Source of the DNA: an uncultured Lachnospiraceae bacterium
GTDB taxonomy: Bacteria; Bacillota; Clostridia; Lachnospirales; Lachnospiraceae
Assembly: GCA_934401915.1 (NCBI GenBank)
Contig: CAKRSV010000006.1
Location: forward strand, 124,001-188,000
Reading direction: 5' to 3'
DNA length: 64,000 bases
Made by a program: the position numbers and the translations under genes. Within the stretch, counting starts at the first letter, position 1. Every line of letters begins with the position of its first letter. Under the pieces are notes generated by a model that did no database searches, was not told the DNA's origin, and saw only the letters and a program-made list of their open reading frames with translations. Below, piece after piece: positions 25,054 to 34,374 of this stretch.

Positions 25054-25338
25054 ATGAGTCCAGATGAGAAAAAAATCCTAGACCGGATCAATGCTTACGC
25101 CAAGAAGGCATTCGCCGATATAGATCCTAAGAAAACAAAGATCTCGGTACAGCTTGATCTGCTCAAGCCCATCATGCAGGAGATCGCCGACGAGCGCGGT
25201 CAGTCTATTGAGGACATTTTCGTCCTGTATATGGATCTGACGAGCAAGGCGTCTGTCCGGGCAGCGGCCGATTTTGAAGCCGGTGTGTTTGGCAAAGACG
25301 GCGGTACCTTTTCGTCCATCGCAGACAACCTTCAATAA
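25054..25338 (+). CDS. Small conserved-looking protein of unknown function
   Basis: A 94-residue soluble, mainly helical protein. I start at ATG 25054 (MSPDEKKILDRINAYA), with GGAAG 8 bases before it. An ATG 14 codons earlier has no site. The sequence is charged, with a KTKISVQLDLLKPIMQEIADERG core and a C-terminal glycine-rich end. I do not recognise a family. It is the only plus-strand gene in a minus-strand neighbourhood, faces serA tail to tail and ends at a strong shared terminator. Normal codon use and its own ribosome site make it likely to be a real gene. Confidence 0.7.
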   Translation: MSPDEKKILDRINAYAKKAFADIDPKKTKISVQLDLLKPIMQEIADERGQSIEDIFVLYMDLTSKASVRAAADFEAGVFGKDGGTFSSIADNLQ

Positions 25339-25374
25339 TCAACGGCAAACATGCGCTGCATGGCGCGAGAGATC

Positions 25375-25409
25375 AAAAAAGTGTCCGATAGCACACCGGA
25401 CACTTTTTT
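25375..25409. terminator. Bidirectional terminator between the small gene and serA
   Basis: 13-bp stem AAAAAAGTGTCCG / CGGACACTTTTTT with a 9-base loop. It has a T-run on either strand, serving both converging transcripts. Confidence 0.9.
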
Positions 25410-25429
25410 GTTCCCTTATAATAACATTT

Positions 25430-26593
25430 TTATTTCACAACGCGTACCCGGAACACTCCGTCTACCGCCTGCAGTTTGCTGATGATCTCGTCAGAAGCCG
25501 GCGTCTCGATATCGATCATCGTGTACGCAACCTCTCCCTTGGATTTGTTCATCATATCGGAAATGTTGATCCCGTTGTCGCCGAAGCATGCTGTAAACTT
25601 GGTGATCATGTTTGCGATATTCTTATGGAAGATCGCTACACGACCTGCCTGGGTACAAACGCCCATGTCGCACTTGGGATAGTTGACACTGTTCACAATG
25701 TTTCCGTTCTCGAGATAATCCATCATTTCCTTGACAGCCATCACTGCACAGTTATCCTCGGACTCCTCCGTGGAAGCTCCCAGATGAGGGATAACGATAC
25801 AGCCATCCTGCCCTGCAGTCGTCGGGTTCGCAAAATCCGAAACGTATTTACGGATTTTGCCGGACTTCAGTCCTTCCAGCACCGCCTGCTCATCCATCAG
25901 AAGATCTCTTGCAAAGTTCAGAAGGATCACGCCATCCTTCATCTTGCTGATCGCTTCCTTGTCTACCATGCCCTTTGTGGAATCCATCAGCGGAACATGG
26001 ATCGTGATGATATCACACTCTGCATAGATATCCTCCACATTCAGCACGTGCTTTACATCACGGCTCAGATTCCATGCAGCGTCTACCGATACATAGGGAT
26101 CGAAGCCATACACCTCCATGCCGAGATGCTTTGCCACATTGGCAACCTTTACGCCGATGGCGCCAAGTCCGATGATACCCAGCTTCTTTCCCTGGATCTC
26201 CGTACCGGCAAAATTCTTCTTTGCCTTCTCTGCCGTCTTGGCAATATTCTCATCGTCCTTGTTCTCTTTTACCCATTCGATACCGCCGACAACGTCGCGG
26301 GATGCGAGAAGCATACCGGCGATCACAAGCTCCTTGACGCCGTTTGCATTGGCTCCCGGCGTATTAAATACGACAATTCCCTTCTCAGCACATTTGTCAA
26401 GCGGAATATTGTTCACGCCTGCACCCGCTCTCGCGATCGCGAGAAGCTGATCCGGCAGCTCCATATCGTGCATGGCGGCGCTTCTCACAAGAATACCGTC
26501 CGCTTCGTTGATATCGTCTGTCTTAACATACTGTCCGCTGAATTTCTCAAGGCCTACTCCGGCGATCGGATTTAAACAATGATACTTAAACAT
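25430..26593 (-). CDS. serA: D-3-phosphoglycerate dehydrogenase, short ACT form
   Basis: A 387-residue NAD-dependent enzyme that oxidises 3-phosphoglycerate, the first step of serine synthesis. I start at ATG 26593 (MFKYHCLNPIAGVG), with GAGGA upstream. The Rossmann motif is GIIGLGAIGVKVANVA near 150. The substrate and catalytic residues lie in ARAGAGVNNIP, NFARDLLMDE and the HLGASTEESEDN segment. A C-terminal ACT-like domain (about 315-387, GINISDMMNKSKG) suggests feedback control by an amino acid, probably serine. It follows serC with a 77-bp gap that holds a small stem-loop, and both should run from the serC promoter. Confidence 0.96.
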   Translation of the reverse strand: MFKYHCLNPIAGVGLEKFSGQYVKTDDINEADGILVRSAAMHDMELPDQLLAIARAGAGVNNIPLDKCAEKGIVVFNTPGANANGVKELVIAGMLLASRDVVGGIEWVKENKDDENIAKTAEKAKKNFAGTEIQGKKLGIIGLGAIGVKVANVAKHLGMEVYGFDPYVSVDAAWNLSRDVKHVLNVEDIYAECDIITIHVPLMDSTKGMVDKEAISKMKDGVILLNFARDLLMDEQAVLEGLKSGKIRKYVSDFANPTTAGQDGCIVIPHLGASTEESEDNCAVMAVKEMMDYLENGNIVNSVNYPKCDMGVCTQAGRVAIFHKNIANMITKFTACFGDNGINISDMMNKSKGEVAYTMIDIETPASDEIISKLQAVDGVFRVRVVK

Positions 26594-26642
26594 CCTACAT
26601 TCCTCTTTTCTTCTCTCTATTTCGTATCCATACAAACTACGC

Positions 26643-26660
26643 CGGACCGTTTCCGGTCCG
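26643..26660 (-). other. Stem-loop between serC and serA
   Basis: CGGACCG / CGGTCCG, 7 bp with a 4-base loop and no T-run after it. Probably an mRNA-processing or stability element rather than a full terminator. Confidence 0.5.
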
Positions 26661-26670
26661 GACCTGCCTG

Positions 26671-27753
26671 TTATCGGTTCTTCTCTTCAAAATCCTTCAT
26701 GAAGGCTACAAGCTTCTCTACGCCCTCTACCGGCATTGCATTGTAGATGCTGGCTCTCATACCGCCTACGGTACGATGACCCTTCAGGTTTACAAATCCG
26801 GCTGCTGTCGCCTCCTTGATGAACTTGGCGTCCATCTCCTCGTCTCCGGTCACGAACGGAACATTCATCAGGGAACGATCCTCTTTTCTTACCGTGCCCT
26901 TAAACAGCTCGCTCTGATCGAGGAAATCATACAAAATGCCTGCCTTCTTCTCGTTGACCTTCTTCATCTCTTCCAGTCCGCCGTTTTTCAGCAGCCACTT
27001 GAATACCTTGCCACAGATATAGATACCATAGCAGGGAGGGGTGTTGTACAACGAACCATTGTCTGCATGAATCTTATACTTCATCATGGTAGGAGTTCCC
27101 GGAAGGACATCATCTGTAAGAAGATCTTCCCGGATGATGACAACCTGTGTTCCCGCGGGGCCCACGTTCTTCTGCACGCCTGCATAGATCATACCGTATT
27201 GGGTCACATCCATAGGCTCTGACAGGAAGCAGGAGGATACGTCAGACACCAGGATCTTTCCTTTGGTATTCGGCAGTGTGTGATACTTGGTTCCGTAGAT
27301 CGTGTTGTTTTCACATATGTACACATAATCCATATCATCCGTGATCGGCAGATCCGAACAATCCGGGATATAGGAAAATGTCTTATCCGCAGAGGATGCC
27401 AGCTCTACTGCCTCGCCGTAGATCTTCGCCTCCGCAAATGCCTTCTTGGCCCACTGACCGGTCAGAATGTAGCCTGCTTTACGATTTTTCATCAGGTTCA
27501 TCGGTACGGACGCAAAGATCAGGCTTGCTCCGCCCTGTAAGAACAGAACTTTATAATTGTCCGGGATCCCGAGCAGTGTTCTGAGATCTGCCTCTGCCTC
27601 CTTGATGATCGCATCGTATGCCTTGGATCGATGGCTCATCTCCATAACGGACATTCCTGTGCCCTTATAATCTAACATTTCTTCTGCAGCTTCTTTCAGA
27701 ACTTCCTCTGGCAGCACTGCAGGGCCTGCTGAAAAATTATACACTCTTGCCAC
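26671..27753 (-). CDS. serC: Phosphoserine aminotransferase
   Basis: A 360-residue class V aminotransferase that uses PLP to convert 3-phosphohydroxypyruvate and glutamate to O-phosphoserine. It begins VARVYNFSAGPAVLPEEVL with a GTG start at 27751-27753, placed 7 bases after GGAGGAG. The PLP lysine lies in IYAGVQKNVGPAG and the phosphate site has SLIFASVPMNL. The C-terminal LKGHRTVGGMRASIYNA is the family signature. It is the first gene of serC-serA, behind the promoter at 27799-27827 with an overlapping inverted repeat. No serB is seen nearby. Confidence 0.97.
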   Translation of the reverse strand: MARVYNFSAGPAVLPEEVLKEAAEEMLDYKGTGMSVMEMSHRSKAYDAIIKEAEADLRTLLGIPDNYKVLFLQGGASLIFASVPMNLMKNRKAGYILTGQWAKKAFAEAKIYGEAVELASSADKTFSYIPDCSDLPITDDMDYVYICENNTIYGTKYHTLPNTKGKILVSDVSSCFLSEPMDVTQYGMIYAGVQKNVGPAGTQVVIIREDLLTDDVLPGTPTMMKYKIHADNGSLYNTPPCYGIYICGKVFKWLLKNGGLEEMKKVNEKKAGILYDFLDQSELFKGTVRKEDRSLMNVPFVTGDEEMDAKFIKEATAAGFVNLKGHRTVGGMRASIYNAMPVEGVEKLVAFMKDFEEKNR

Positions 27754-27792
27754 TTTCTTCTCCTCCAGTTTTTATTAAAATTTTATAAACTA

Positions 27793-27821
27793 AATCCCAT
27801 TGTACCTTTTTCTATGGGATT
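27793..27821 (-). promoter_or_regulatory. Inverted-repeat operator candidate at the serC promoter
   Basis: AATCCCAT (27793-27800) and ATGGGATT (27814-27821), a perfect 8-bp inverted repeat with a 13-base spacer. One half overlaps the -10 element; the other fills the end of the spacer next to the -35 element. The position is ideal for a repressor. Confidence 0.55.
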
Positions 27822-27827
27822 CGTCAA
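27799..27827 (-). promoter_or_regulatory. Promoter of serC-serA
   Basis: On the minus strand: TTGACG, 17-base spacer, TACAAT. Confidence 0.75.
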
Positions 27828-27889
27828 TTCCCATCATCCTGTTTTCTGTGCACAGGCACCCCGGCACAGCTTACAAAGCGTACTGTTTC

Positions 27890-29296
27890 CTAGTAAAACA
27901 TCACAACCGGCGTTCCGACCTCCACCAGCTCATACATCTGCACCATGACATCCCGCGGCGTATTGATGCAGCCGTGGGAACCGTTGGTCTTGTAGATCGT
28001 TCCACCGTACTTACTCCGCCAGGCAGAATCGTGAATCCCGATCCCGCCGTTTACCGGCATCCAGAAATCTACGTGGGAGGCGTATCCAGGTCCCCGCAGG
28101 ATGCGGTTCGTCTGCTTTAAGTACACATAGTTCACGCCCTCCGGCGTTCCCCGCCTCAGCGAGGTGTTTCCTGTGACGACCGGGGTCTCCAACACCTTTT
28201 TGCCTGCCTGGTAATAGTACATCATCTGCTCTCCCATATCCACTTCCACATAGGTGTCGCCGATGTCCTCCTTGCCGGTCCTTTGCGCCCTCTGTTTATA
28301 TTCCGGCTCGCGCACTTCCTGTTTCCGCCTCGTAAACGCATCGATCAGATACGCCGTCTCTGCCTCCTGGTCCAGCTGGTTTCCATAGATACCGCCCTGT
28401 ACCGTCACAGTCCTTCCGCTCGTCGCCTGAAACTGCCTTGCGCATCCTACGGTGTCGTACTCCTGCGCCAGCTCCTTTATGAACGCGCCAACCGCTTCCT
28501 CGTCCAGCTCCGGCTCTCCCTGTGCATCCAGCGCAAACTGTCCGTCCTCATCCAGTCTTATCCACTGGCTGACCACTGCGGCATCCACCGGCACGAGGTC
28601 ATCTCCCATCTGGTAGACGATCCTGCAGTCCTGAAACTCACTGATCTTCTCCCAGAGCGCAAGCGTCTCTTCCATCTCCTCTGACAGGGCAAGATCATGG
28701 TAACAGCCTGCGTCCTGCAACGCGACCTCCTCCTCTGACTGCGCGACCGCATCCCGGACCGCCTGCTTAGCCTCCTCCACATCGAGGACTCCGGTTCTCT
28801 CGTTGAGAAGCTCATATCCGTGATCCGTCTCGATAATCGCGATCTTGCGATCCTCCTCCGGGATCACCGTCTGTTCCTGCAAAAACGAAATCTTCTCCAG
28901 CGCCTTATCCAGCGCTGCCTCGTCATAGGAAACCGCCGGCGCCAGCTGGATCACCTTGCTCCGGAAGATACTTTCGATCCACAGCATGGAATTTTGCTGC
29001 TTCTGAAAAATTTCGAGCGCCTTTGCAAAATCATATTCATATCCGATCTCCTGCGCCGTGATCGTGCCGGTGTTTCCATCCTTGTCTCGCACCGTCACCC
29101 CTTCATAGGTAAAATCAGCGGCAAGCTCCCGGTTCACATCCTCGATGCTCCGCCCGGTGCAGTACACACCATTGATCCATGTACCGTACTCAAACGCGTT
29201 GTGGTAATAGATGGCCAGTCCGATATAGGCAGCCATCAGACTCACCAGAACGATACATATGATCACCGCAAAATGTTTCCAAAATCTCTTTCCCAT
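27890..29296 (-). CDS. L,D-transpeptidase (YkuD family) with N-terminal peptidoglycan-binding-like region
   Basis: A 468-residue membrane-anchored enzyme. One transmembrane helix (about 8-30) is followed by an extracytoplasmic region (about 35-330) with PG_binding_4-like segments (YGTWINGVYCTGRSIEDV, and a second copy-like part ending GGIYGNQLDQEAE). The C-terminal YkuD catalytic domain (about 340-468) has IGIHDSAWR and the active-site SHGCINTP motif. It would form 3-3 cross-links in peptidoglycan or attach proteins to it, giving beta-lactam-tolerant cross-linking. The start has GGAA upstream. It lies between the ilv genes and serC on the same strand, with separate promoters likely. Confidence 0.92.
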   Translation of the reverse strand: MGKRFWKHFAVIICIVLVSLMAAYIGLAIYYHNAFEYGTWINGVYCTGRSIEDVNRELAADFTYEGVTVRDKDGNTGTITAQEIGYEYDFAKALEIFQKQQNSMLWIESIFRSKVIQLAPAVSYDEAALDKALEKISFLQEQTVIPEEDRKIAIIETDHGYELLNERTGVLDVEEAKQAVRDAVAQSEEEVALQDAGCYHDLALSEEMEETLALWEKISEFQDCRIVYQMGDDLVPVDAAVVSQWIRLDEDGQFALDAQGEPELDEEAVGAFIKELAQEYDTVGCARQFQATSGRTVTVQGGIYGNQLDQEAETAYLIDAFTRRKQEVREPEYKQRAQRTGKEDIGDTYVEVDMGEQMMYYYQAGKKVLETPVVTGNTSLRRGTPEGVNYVYLKQTNRILRGPGYASHVDFWMPVNGGIGIHDSAWRSKYGGTIYKTNGSHGCINTPRDVMVQMYELVEVGTPVVMFY

Positions 29297-29360
29297 AGAA
29301 CGCTTCCATTCATCCGAGCCTTATTTCATCTTCTGTGCTCCGGATCATCCTGCGCCGGGA

Positions 29361-31034
29361 TCACTCTTTCAGATCCCCTGCGTCAAATGCCTCACTGATC
29401 GGAGCTCCTGCCGGAACCATCGGAAATACCTTATCGTCCTCCGGAATCCTGCAGTCGATCATAACCGGCTTCTTCAGAGAAAGGGCCTTCTCCAATGCAG
29501 GAGCCACCTCTTCCTTCGTTGTCACACGGATCGCTTCACAGCCAAGTCCCTCTGCCACCTTACAGAAGTCTACCCCGTCGTCCAGGACTGTCTGCGAGTA
29601 GCGTTTGCCGTAGAAAAGCGTCTGCCACTGTCTTACCATTCCCAGAACATGGTTGTTGATCACCACCTGGATGATCGGGATATTGTACCGGCCCGCCGTT
29701 GCCAGCTCATTCATATTCATACGGAAACACCCGTCTCCGGCAATGTTGATGCAGATCTTATCCGGTCTTCCCATTTTGGCTCCGATGCAGGCTCCCAGAC
29801 CGTAGCCCATCGTGCCAAGACCGCCGGATGAAAGAAAGGTTCTGGGCATGGAGTACTTATAATACTGCGCCGCCCACATCTGATGCTGCCCGACGTCGGT
29901 CGTGATGATCGCCTCCCCCTTTGTCACACGGTCGATCTCCTCCATTATGTAAGGACAGGAAAGTTCCGAGTGATCGTAGGTAAGTGGATATTTTTCCTTC
30001 ATTTCCAGGATATGATCCATCCACTCTTTATGATCCTGCGTCTCAAGCAACGCGTTGACCTTTGTCAGGACCTCTTTCAGATCGCCAACGACCGACACAT
30101 CCGTCTTGATGTTCTTATTGATCTCCGCCGCGTCGATATCGATATGGAGCACTTTCGCATTCTCCGCAAACTTCTTCGGATTTCCCACCACACGGTCGGA
30201 GAATCTCGCACCGAGCGCGATCAGAAGGTCACATTCGCTCACCCCGAAGTTGGAGGTCTTGGTTCCGTGCATTCCGATCATTCCGGTATAGCGTGGATCG
30301 TGTCCGTCAAAGACGCCCTTGCCCATCAGCGTATCACACACCGGCGCATCCGCCTTCTTCGCAAGCTCCCGCACCTCCTGATAAGCACCGGAGATCACGG
30401 CTCCGCCTCCCACATAGATAAAGGGTTTGCGGGACTGTCTGATCAGCTCTGCCGCCGTCTCGATATCCTGCTCTGTATAACGCTTTTTGCCCGCCACAGC
30501 AGCCGGTTTCTGGAATTCATATTCACAGGTGTTTGCTGTCACATCCTTCGTGATGTCGACTAGCACCGGACCCGGTCTGCCGCTTCCCGCGATCTGAAAA
30601 GCCTTGCGCAGGGTGTCCGCAAGGATACGGATATCCTTTACAATATAATTATGCTTGGTGATCGGCATGGTCACACCGGCGATATCCACTTCCTGAAAAG
30701 AATCCTTCCCGAGCGCCGGAAGATTCACATTACAGGTGATCGCAACAATGGGAACCGAATCCATATAAGCCGTCGCAATACCGGTGACCAGGTTGGTCGC
30801 TCCCGGACCGCTCGTAGCAAGGCAGACGCCGACTTTGCCGGTCGCCCGCGCATATCCGTCCGCCGCATGGGCTGCCCCCTGTTCATGTGAAGTCAGAATA
30901 TGGTTTATTTCATTACTATGCTTATACAGCGCGTCATATACATTCAGGATCGTACCGCCCGGGTAGCCAAATACCGTATCTACTCCCTGTTCCTTCAGAC
31001 ATTCCACTACGATCTCTGCACCTGTCAACAACAT
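29361..31034 (-). CDS. ilvB: Acetolactate synthase, large (catalytic) subunit
   Basis: A 557-residue thiamine-diphosphate enzyme that joins two pyruvates, or pyruvate and 2-oxobutyrate, at the first common step of valine, leucine and isoleucine synthesis. The catalytic Glu lies in LTSHEQGAAHAADGYARATG near residue 50. The TPP site is IAGDGCFRMNMNEL...VVINN. A FAD-binding middle is present (MIGMHGTKTSNFG). GGAGGAAG precedes the ATG. The small regulatory subunit ilvN is not in the window. It follows ilvD by 21 bp, in the order leuB, membrane protein, ilvD, ilvB. Confidence 0.96.
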   Translation of the reverse strand: MLLTGAEIVVECLKEQGVDTVFGYPGGTILNVYDALYKHSNEINHILTSHEQGAAHAADGYARATGKVGVCLATSGPGATNLVTGIATAYMDSVPIVAITCNVNLPALGKDSFQEVDIAGVTMPITKHNYIVKDIRILADTLRKAFQIAGSGRPGPVLVDITKDVTANTCEYEFQKPAAVAGKKRYTEQDIETAAELIRQSRKPFIYVGGGAVISGAYQEVRELAKKADAPVCDTLMGKGVFDGHDPRYTGMIGMHGTKTSNFGVSECDLLIALGARFSDRVVGNPKKFAENAKVLHIDIDAAEINKNIKTDVSVVGDLKEVLTKVNALLETQDHKEWMDHILEMKEKYPLTYDHSELSCPYIMEEIDRVTKGEAIITTDVGQHQMWAAQYYKYSMPRTFLSSGGLGTMGYGLGACIGAKMGRPDKICINIAGDGCFRMNMNELATAGRYNIPIIQVVINNHVLGMVRQWQTLFYGKRYSQTVLDDGVDFCKVAEGLGCEAIRVTTKEEVAPALEKALSLKKPVMIDCRIPEDDKVFPMVPAGAPISEAFDAGDLKE

Positions 31035-31055
31035 ATCTTCTTCCTCCGGATCTTC

Positions 31056-32729
31056 TTATTTATTCTTGGGTATTTCAAGGATTGCTCCACGGTTTCCGCT
31101 CGTTACCATCTCACGGTATCTTGCAAGATAACCGGTCGTAACCTTCGGCTCTCTCGGCTGCCATTTTGCCTTGCGCGCAGCCAGCTCCTCCTCGCTCACC
31201 TTCATATTGAGCGTCATGTTCGGGATATCGATGCTGATGATGTCGCCCTCTTCCACAAGCGCGATCGGACCGCCCACCGCAGCCTCTGGGGAGACATGGC
31301 CGATCGAAGCGCCTCTGGACGCACCCGAAAATCTGCCGTCCGTGATCAGCGCAACGCTGGAACCAAGTCCCATTCCAGCGATCGCCGAAGTCGGATTCAG
31401 CATTTCCCGCATACCCGGGCCGCCCTTCGGCCCTTCATAGCGGATAACGACCACATCGCCTGCTACGATCTTTCCGCCCTTGATCGCAGCAATGGCGTCC
31501 TCTTCACACTCAAATACTCTTGCCGGTCCTTCATGTACCATCATCTCCGGCACGACAGCCGAGCGCTTCACAACGCTGCCGTCCGGCGCCAGATTTCCTT
31601 TTAAGACAGCCAGACCGCCCGTCTTGCTGTACGCGTTATCTACCGTTCGGATCACCTCAGGATTGCGGTTGACTGCATCCGCGATATTTTCACCGACTGT
31701 CTTTCCGGTGACGGTCATACAATCTGTATGAAGCAGCCCGATATCTGCCAGCTCCTTCATCACCGCGTACACGCCTCCGGCCTCGTTCAGATCTTCCATA
31801 TAAGTCGGGCCTGCCGGGGCAAGATGACATACGTTCGGTGTCTTTTCACTGATCTCGTTTGCAAATGCAATATCAAAATCAAATCCGACCTCATGCGCGA
31901 TCGCCGGGAGATGGAGCATCGAGTTGGTCGAGCATCCGAGCGCCATATCCACGGTCAGCGCGTTCAGGATCGCATCCTTTGTCATGATGTCTCTCGGACG
32001 GATGTCCTTTTTCAGCATTTCCATTACCGCCATGCCGGCATGCTTTGCCAGCTTGATACGCTCCGAGTAGACCGCAGGGATCGTGCCGTTGCCGCGAAGT
32101 CCCATTCCAAGCGCCTCCGTCAGGCAGTTCATGGAATTGGCAGTGTACATTCCGGAGCAGGAACCGCAGGTCGGACAAACCTTCTCCTCAAACTCCTTCA
32201 GCTCCTCATCTGTCATCGTTCCCGCCGCATGAGATCCGACTGCCTCAAACATGGAGGAAAGGCTTCGCTTCTGTCCATGCACGTGTCCTGCCAGCATCGG
32301 GCCTCCCGATACGAATACGGTCGGCACATTGATGCGCGCAGCCGCCATCAAAAGCCCCGGCACGTTTTTGTCACAGTTCGGCACCATCACCAGCGCGTCA
32401 AACTGATGGGCAAGAGCCATACACTCTGTAGAATCCGCGATCAGATCTCTTGTCACCAGCGAGTATTTCATGCCGATATGTCCCATCGCAATGCCATCGC
32501 AGACCGCGATCGCCGGAAATACCACCGGCACGCCTCCGGCCTCTGCCACGCCCAGCTTGACCGCATTGACGATCTTGTCCAGATTCATATGCCCCGGCAC
32601 GATCTCGTTGTAGGAGCTGACGATACCGACCATAGGCTTCTTCATCTCTTCTTCTGTAAATCCCAGTGCATTAAACAGACTTCTGTGGGGTGCCTGCTGA
32701 ACCCCGGCTTTTACGTTGTCGCTTCTCAT
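31056..32729 (-). CDS. ilvD: Dihydroxy-acid dehydratase
   Basis: A 557-residue Fe-S dehydratase that makes 2-oxoisovalerate and 2-oxo-3-methylvalerate. The cluster cysteines are visible in [12 protein letters not shown] and [18 protein letters not shown]. The Mg/active-site region has [15 protein letters not shown], and [19 protein letters not shown] is the family signature near the C-terminus. AAGGAG lies just upstream of the ATG. It sits between the GT-C-type membrane protein gene (52 bp upstream) and ilvB (21 bp downstream) and is probably in one operon with them. Confidence 0.97.
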   Translation of the reverse strand: MRSDNVKAGVQQAPHRSLFNALGFTEEEMKKPMVGIVSSYNEIVPGHMNLDKIVNAVKLGVAEAGGVPVVFPAIAVCDGIAMGHIGMKYSLVTRDLIADSTECMALAHQFDALVMVPNCDKNVPGLLMAAARINVPTVFVSGGPMLAGHVHGQKRSLSSMFEAVGSHAAGTMTDEELKEFEEKVCPTCGSCSGMYTANSMNCLTEALGMGLRGNGTIPAVYSERIKLAKHAGMAVMEMLKKDIRPRDIMTKDAILNALTVDMALGCSTNSMLHLPAIAHEVGFDFDIAFANEISEKTPNVCHLAPAGPTYMEDLNEAGGVYAVMKELADIGLLHTDCMTVTGKTVGENIADAVNRNPEVIRTVDNAYSKTGGLAVLKGNLAPDGSVVKRSAVVPEMMVHEGPARVFECEEDAIAAIKGGKIVAGDVVVIRYEGPKGGPGMREMLNPTSAIAGMGLGSSVALITDGRFSGASRGASIGHVSPEAAVGGPIALVEEGDIISIDIPNMTLNMKVSEEELAARKAKWQPREPKVTTGYLARYREMVTSGNRGAILEIPKNK

Positions 32730-32781
32730 GCTTATTCTCCTTTATCCCTTCTTATATCTTCCGGTTCCGTTTCAGACACCT

Positions 32782-34374
32782 TTACTTCTTTTTCTGAAAC
32801 AGAACAAAGTAATCATTTTCATAAAACGGCGTCATCGATCCTTCCAGATACTCTGCCGGCACCTCTTCCCTCGCAAGATACAGCTTCCACAGCTCCGGCT
32901 CTTCCTGCTTATCCGCATAACCCTCTGTGCCGAGAAGATATTTATCCAGAACAACCCAGTCTGCCTCCTCCAGCGCCCGCGTGGTCCGCTCACCGTCTAT
33001 ACCAAGCTGATACAGCAGCAGATATTCCTGGTCACAGTCCGTGACAGCAATCTTCTCCGTCTGCGCCGCCGGCATATTGCGGTAGACATCCGCGAGCATC
33101 GCATCCCTGTGGCTGTACTGTCCGCTTCCGCGCCCAATCGCTGCCACGCAAAGCAGAAACGCAAGCACGGTTCCCGCCGTGCGGGCGATCCTGCCCGTCC
33201 GGTCAGAGAGCAGCCTGCTCTCCTGCACCCATACCACAAGCTGACCGCTCATCAGGCAAAGCAGCGCCGCCGCAAAGGAAAAGACGCGGTAATACGGCAG
33301 TTTGCACTGTGCGATCAGCATCCCCGGCAGCATCAGCGCCGAAATGAGGAAAAAGATCGCAAAAAAATCCGGCCGAAACTTTCTTCCCACTCTCCGGTAT
33401 CCTCTTATCAGAAAAAACAGGCAGAGCAGACAGGTCGCTGCCACCACCGCGATCCAGAACAGGAGACTTCCCCAAAAGGAAAGATACCGGTACTGCGTTC
33501 CAAGAAGCGTCTGCAGCCAGGCCGCAAAACTCGCCAAAAAGCCTTCTCTCGGCACGCTCTGGATATAGGGGCTGGCAAGCATATAGTCGATCCCTTCCCG
33601 CAAGGCCTGAATCGGCGCCTTTCGCAGGATCTGAAAATGCCCCATCCCGTAGTACAGGCTTCCCTCCGTCTTTGCCAGCAGGTTCGAACCGATGGCAAGC
33701 CACAGAAGACCGTACAGGAAAGCTGTGCCTGCCGCGCTGGCAAGCGATGCCAGAATGAGGTGAAACAGCTTTTTCTTTTTCCCGGAAAGCAGAAAGTAAA
33801 ACCCTCCCGCGATGCAGACCGGCAAAACCATATACACGCTGCTCGGTATCGCCCAAAGCGCCATTAGAAGCGCCCCGGAAAACAGGACGTAACCGGAAAG
33901 CCGCTCCTCTTTTTCCTCTGCCATTTTCTGCAATTCATAAACCGCCATCAGATAACAGAAGGTTACCAGCGCATATCCTCTGCCCTGTACCGCAAGCTGG
34001 TTGACGATGTTGATCCCGGCAAACAGAAACACCGGTATCAGTGCTGCAGCTCCTTTTATCCGCTTCTTTCCGATCCGGTAAAGCAGCGTCAGACTAAAGA
34101 GACTGCACAGATACGATACGCCCCTCAGAGCGACCGCAGGGCTGCCAAAAACCGTCAGGCACGCCGACAGCACCGAATATCCCACATGGTTGTTCGGAAG
34201 CGGCCAGTGGATTGCCGCGTACACCGGTCCCCGGCTGATAAAATAATAGTAGGTATACAGTTCGTCATACCACGGAACCAGCGCGAACATGCGCCATCCA
34301 TAGTAGATCGCCATTCCCAGCAAAAACAGGAGGAACACTCCGTTTTCCCTGAGGTTTATGCCGCGTTTTTCCAT
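32782..34374 (-). CDS. Polytopic membrane protein, GT39/GT-C glycosyltransferase-like
   Basis: A 530-residue protein with roughly ten to twelve hydrophobic helices and a soluble C-terminus (about 420-530). The first loop reads ALVPWYDELYTYYYF, with the acidic DE pair expected in GT-C enzymes that use lipid-linked sugars (PMT/ArnT/GT39). Later WPLPNNHVGYSVLSA and the TEGSLYYGMGHF loop fit that topology. Donor and acceptor are unknown. Its ATG overlaps the leuB stop by one base (TGATG), and ilvD follows after 52 bp, so it is embedded in a branched-chain amino-acid operon without an evident functional link. Confidence 0.75.
   Translation of the reverse strand: MEKRGINLRENGVFLLFLLGMAIYYGWRMFALVPWYDELYTYYYFISRGPVYAAIHWPLPNNHVGYSVLSACLTVFGSPAVALRGVSYLCSLFSLTLLYRIGKKRIKGAAALIPVFLFAGINIVNQLAVQGRGYALVTFCYLMAVYELQKMAEEKEERLSGYVLFSGALLMALWAIPSSVYMVLPVCIAGGFYFLLSGKKKKLFHLILASLASAAGTAFLYGLLWLAIGSNLLAKTEGSLYYGMGHFQILRKAPIQALREGIDYMLASPYIQSVPREGFLASFAAWLQTLLGTQYRYLSFWGSLLFWIAVVAATCLLCLFFLIRGYRRVGRKFRPDFFAIFFLISALMLPGMLIAQCKLPYYRVFSFAAALLCLMSGQLVVWVQESRLLSDRTGRIARTAGTVLAFLLCVAAIGRGSGQYSHRDAMLADVYRNMPAAQTEKIAVTDCDQEYLLLYQLGIDGERTTRALEEADWVVLDKYLLGTEGYADKQEEPELWKLYLAREEVPAEYLEGSMTPFYENDYFVLFQKKK

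Noticed and set aside
25274..26575. Plus-strand frame of over 400 codons opposite serA
   Set aside because: Crosses a terminator and is antisense to an unmistakable serA; no ribosome site or protein family.
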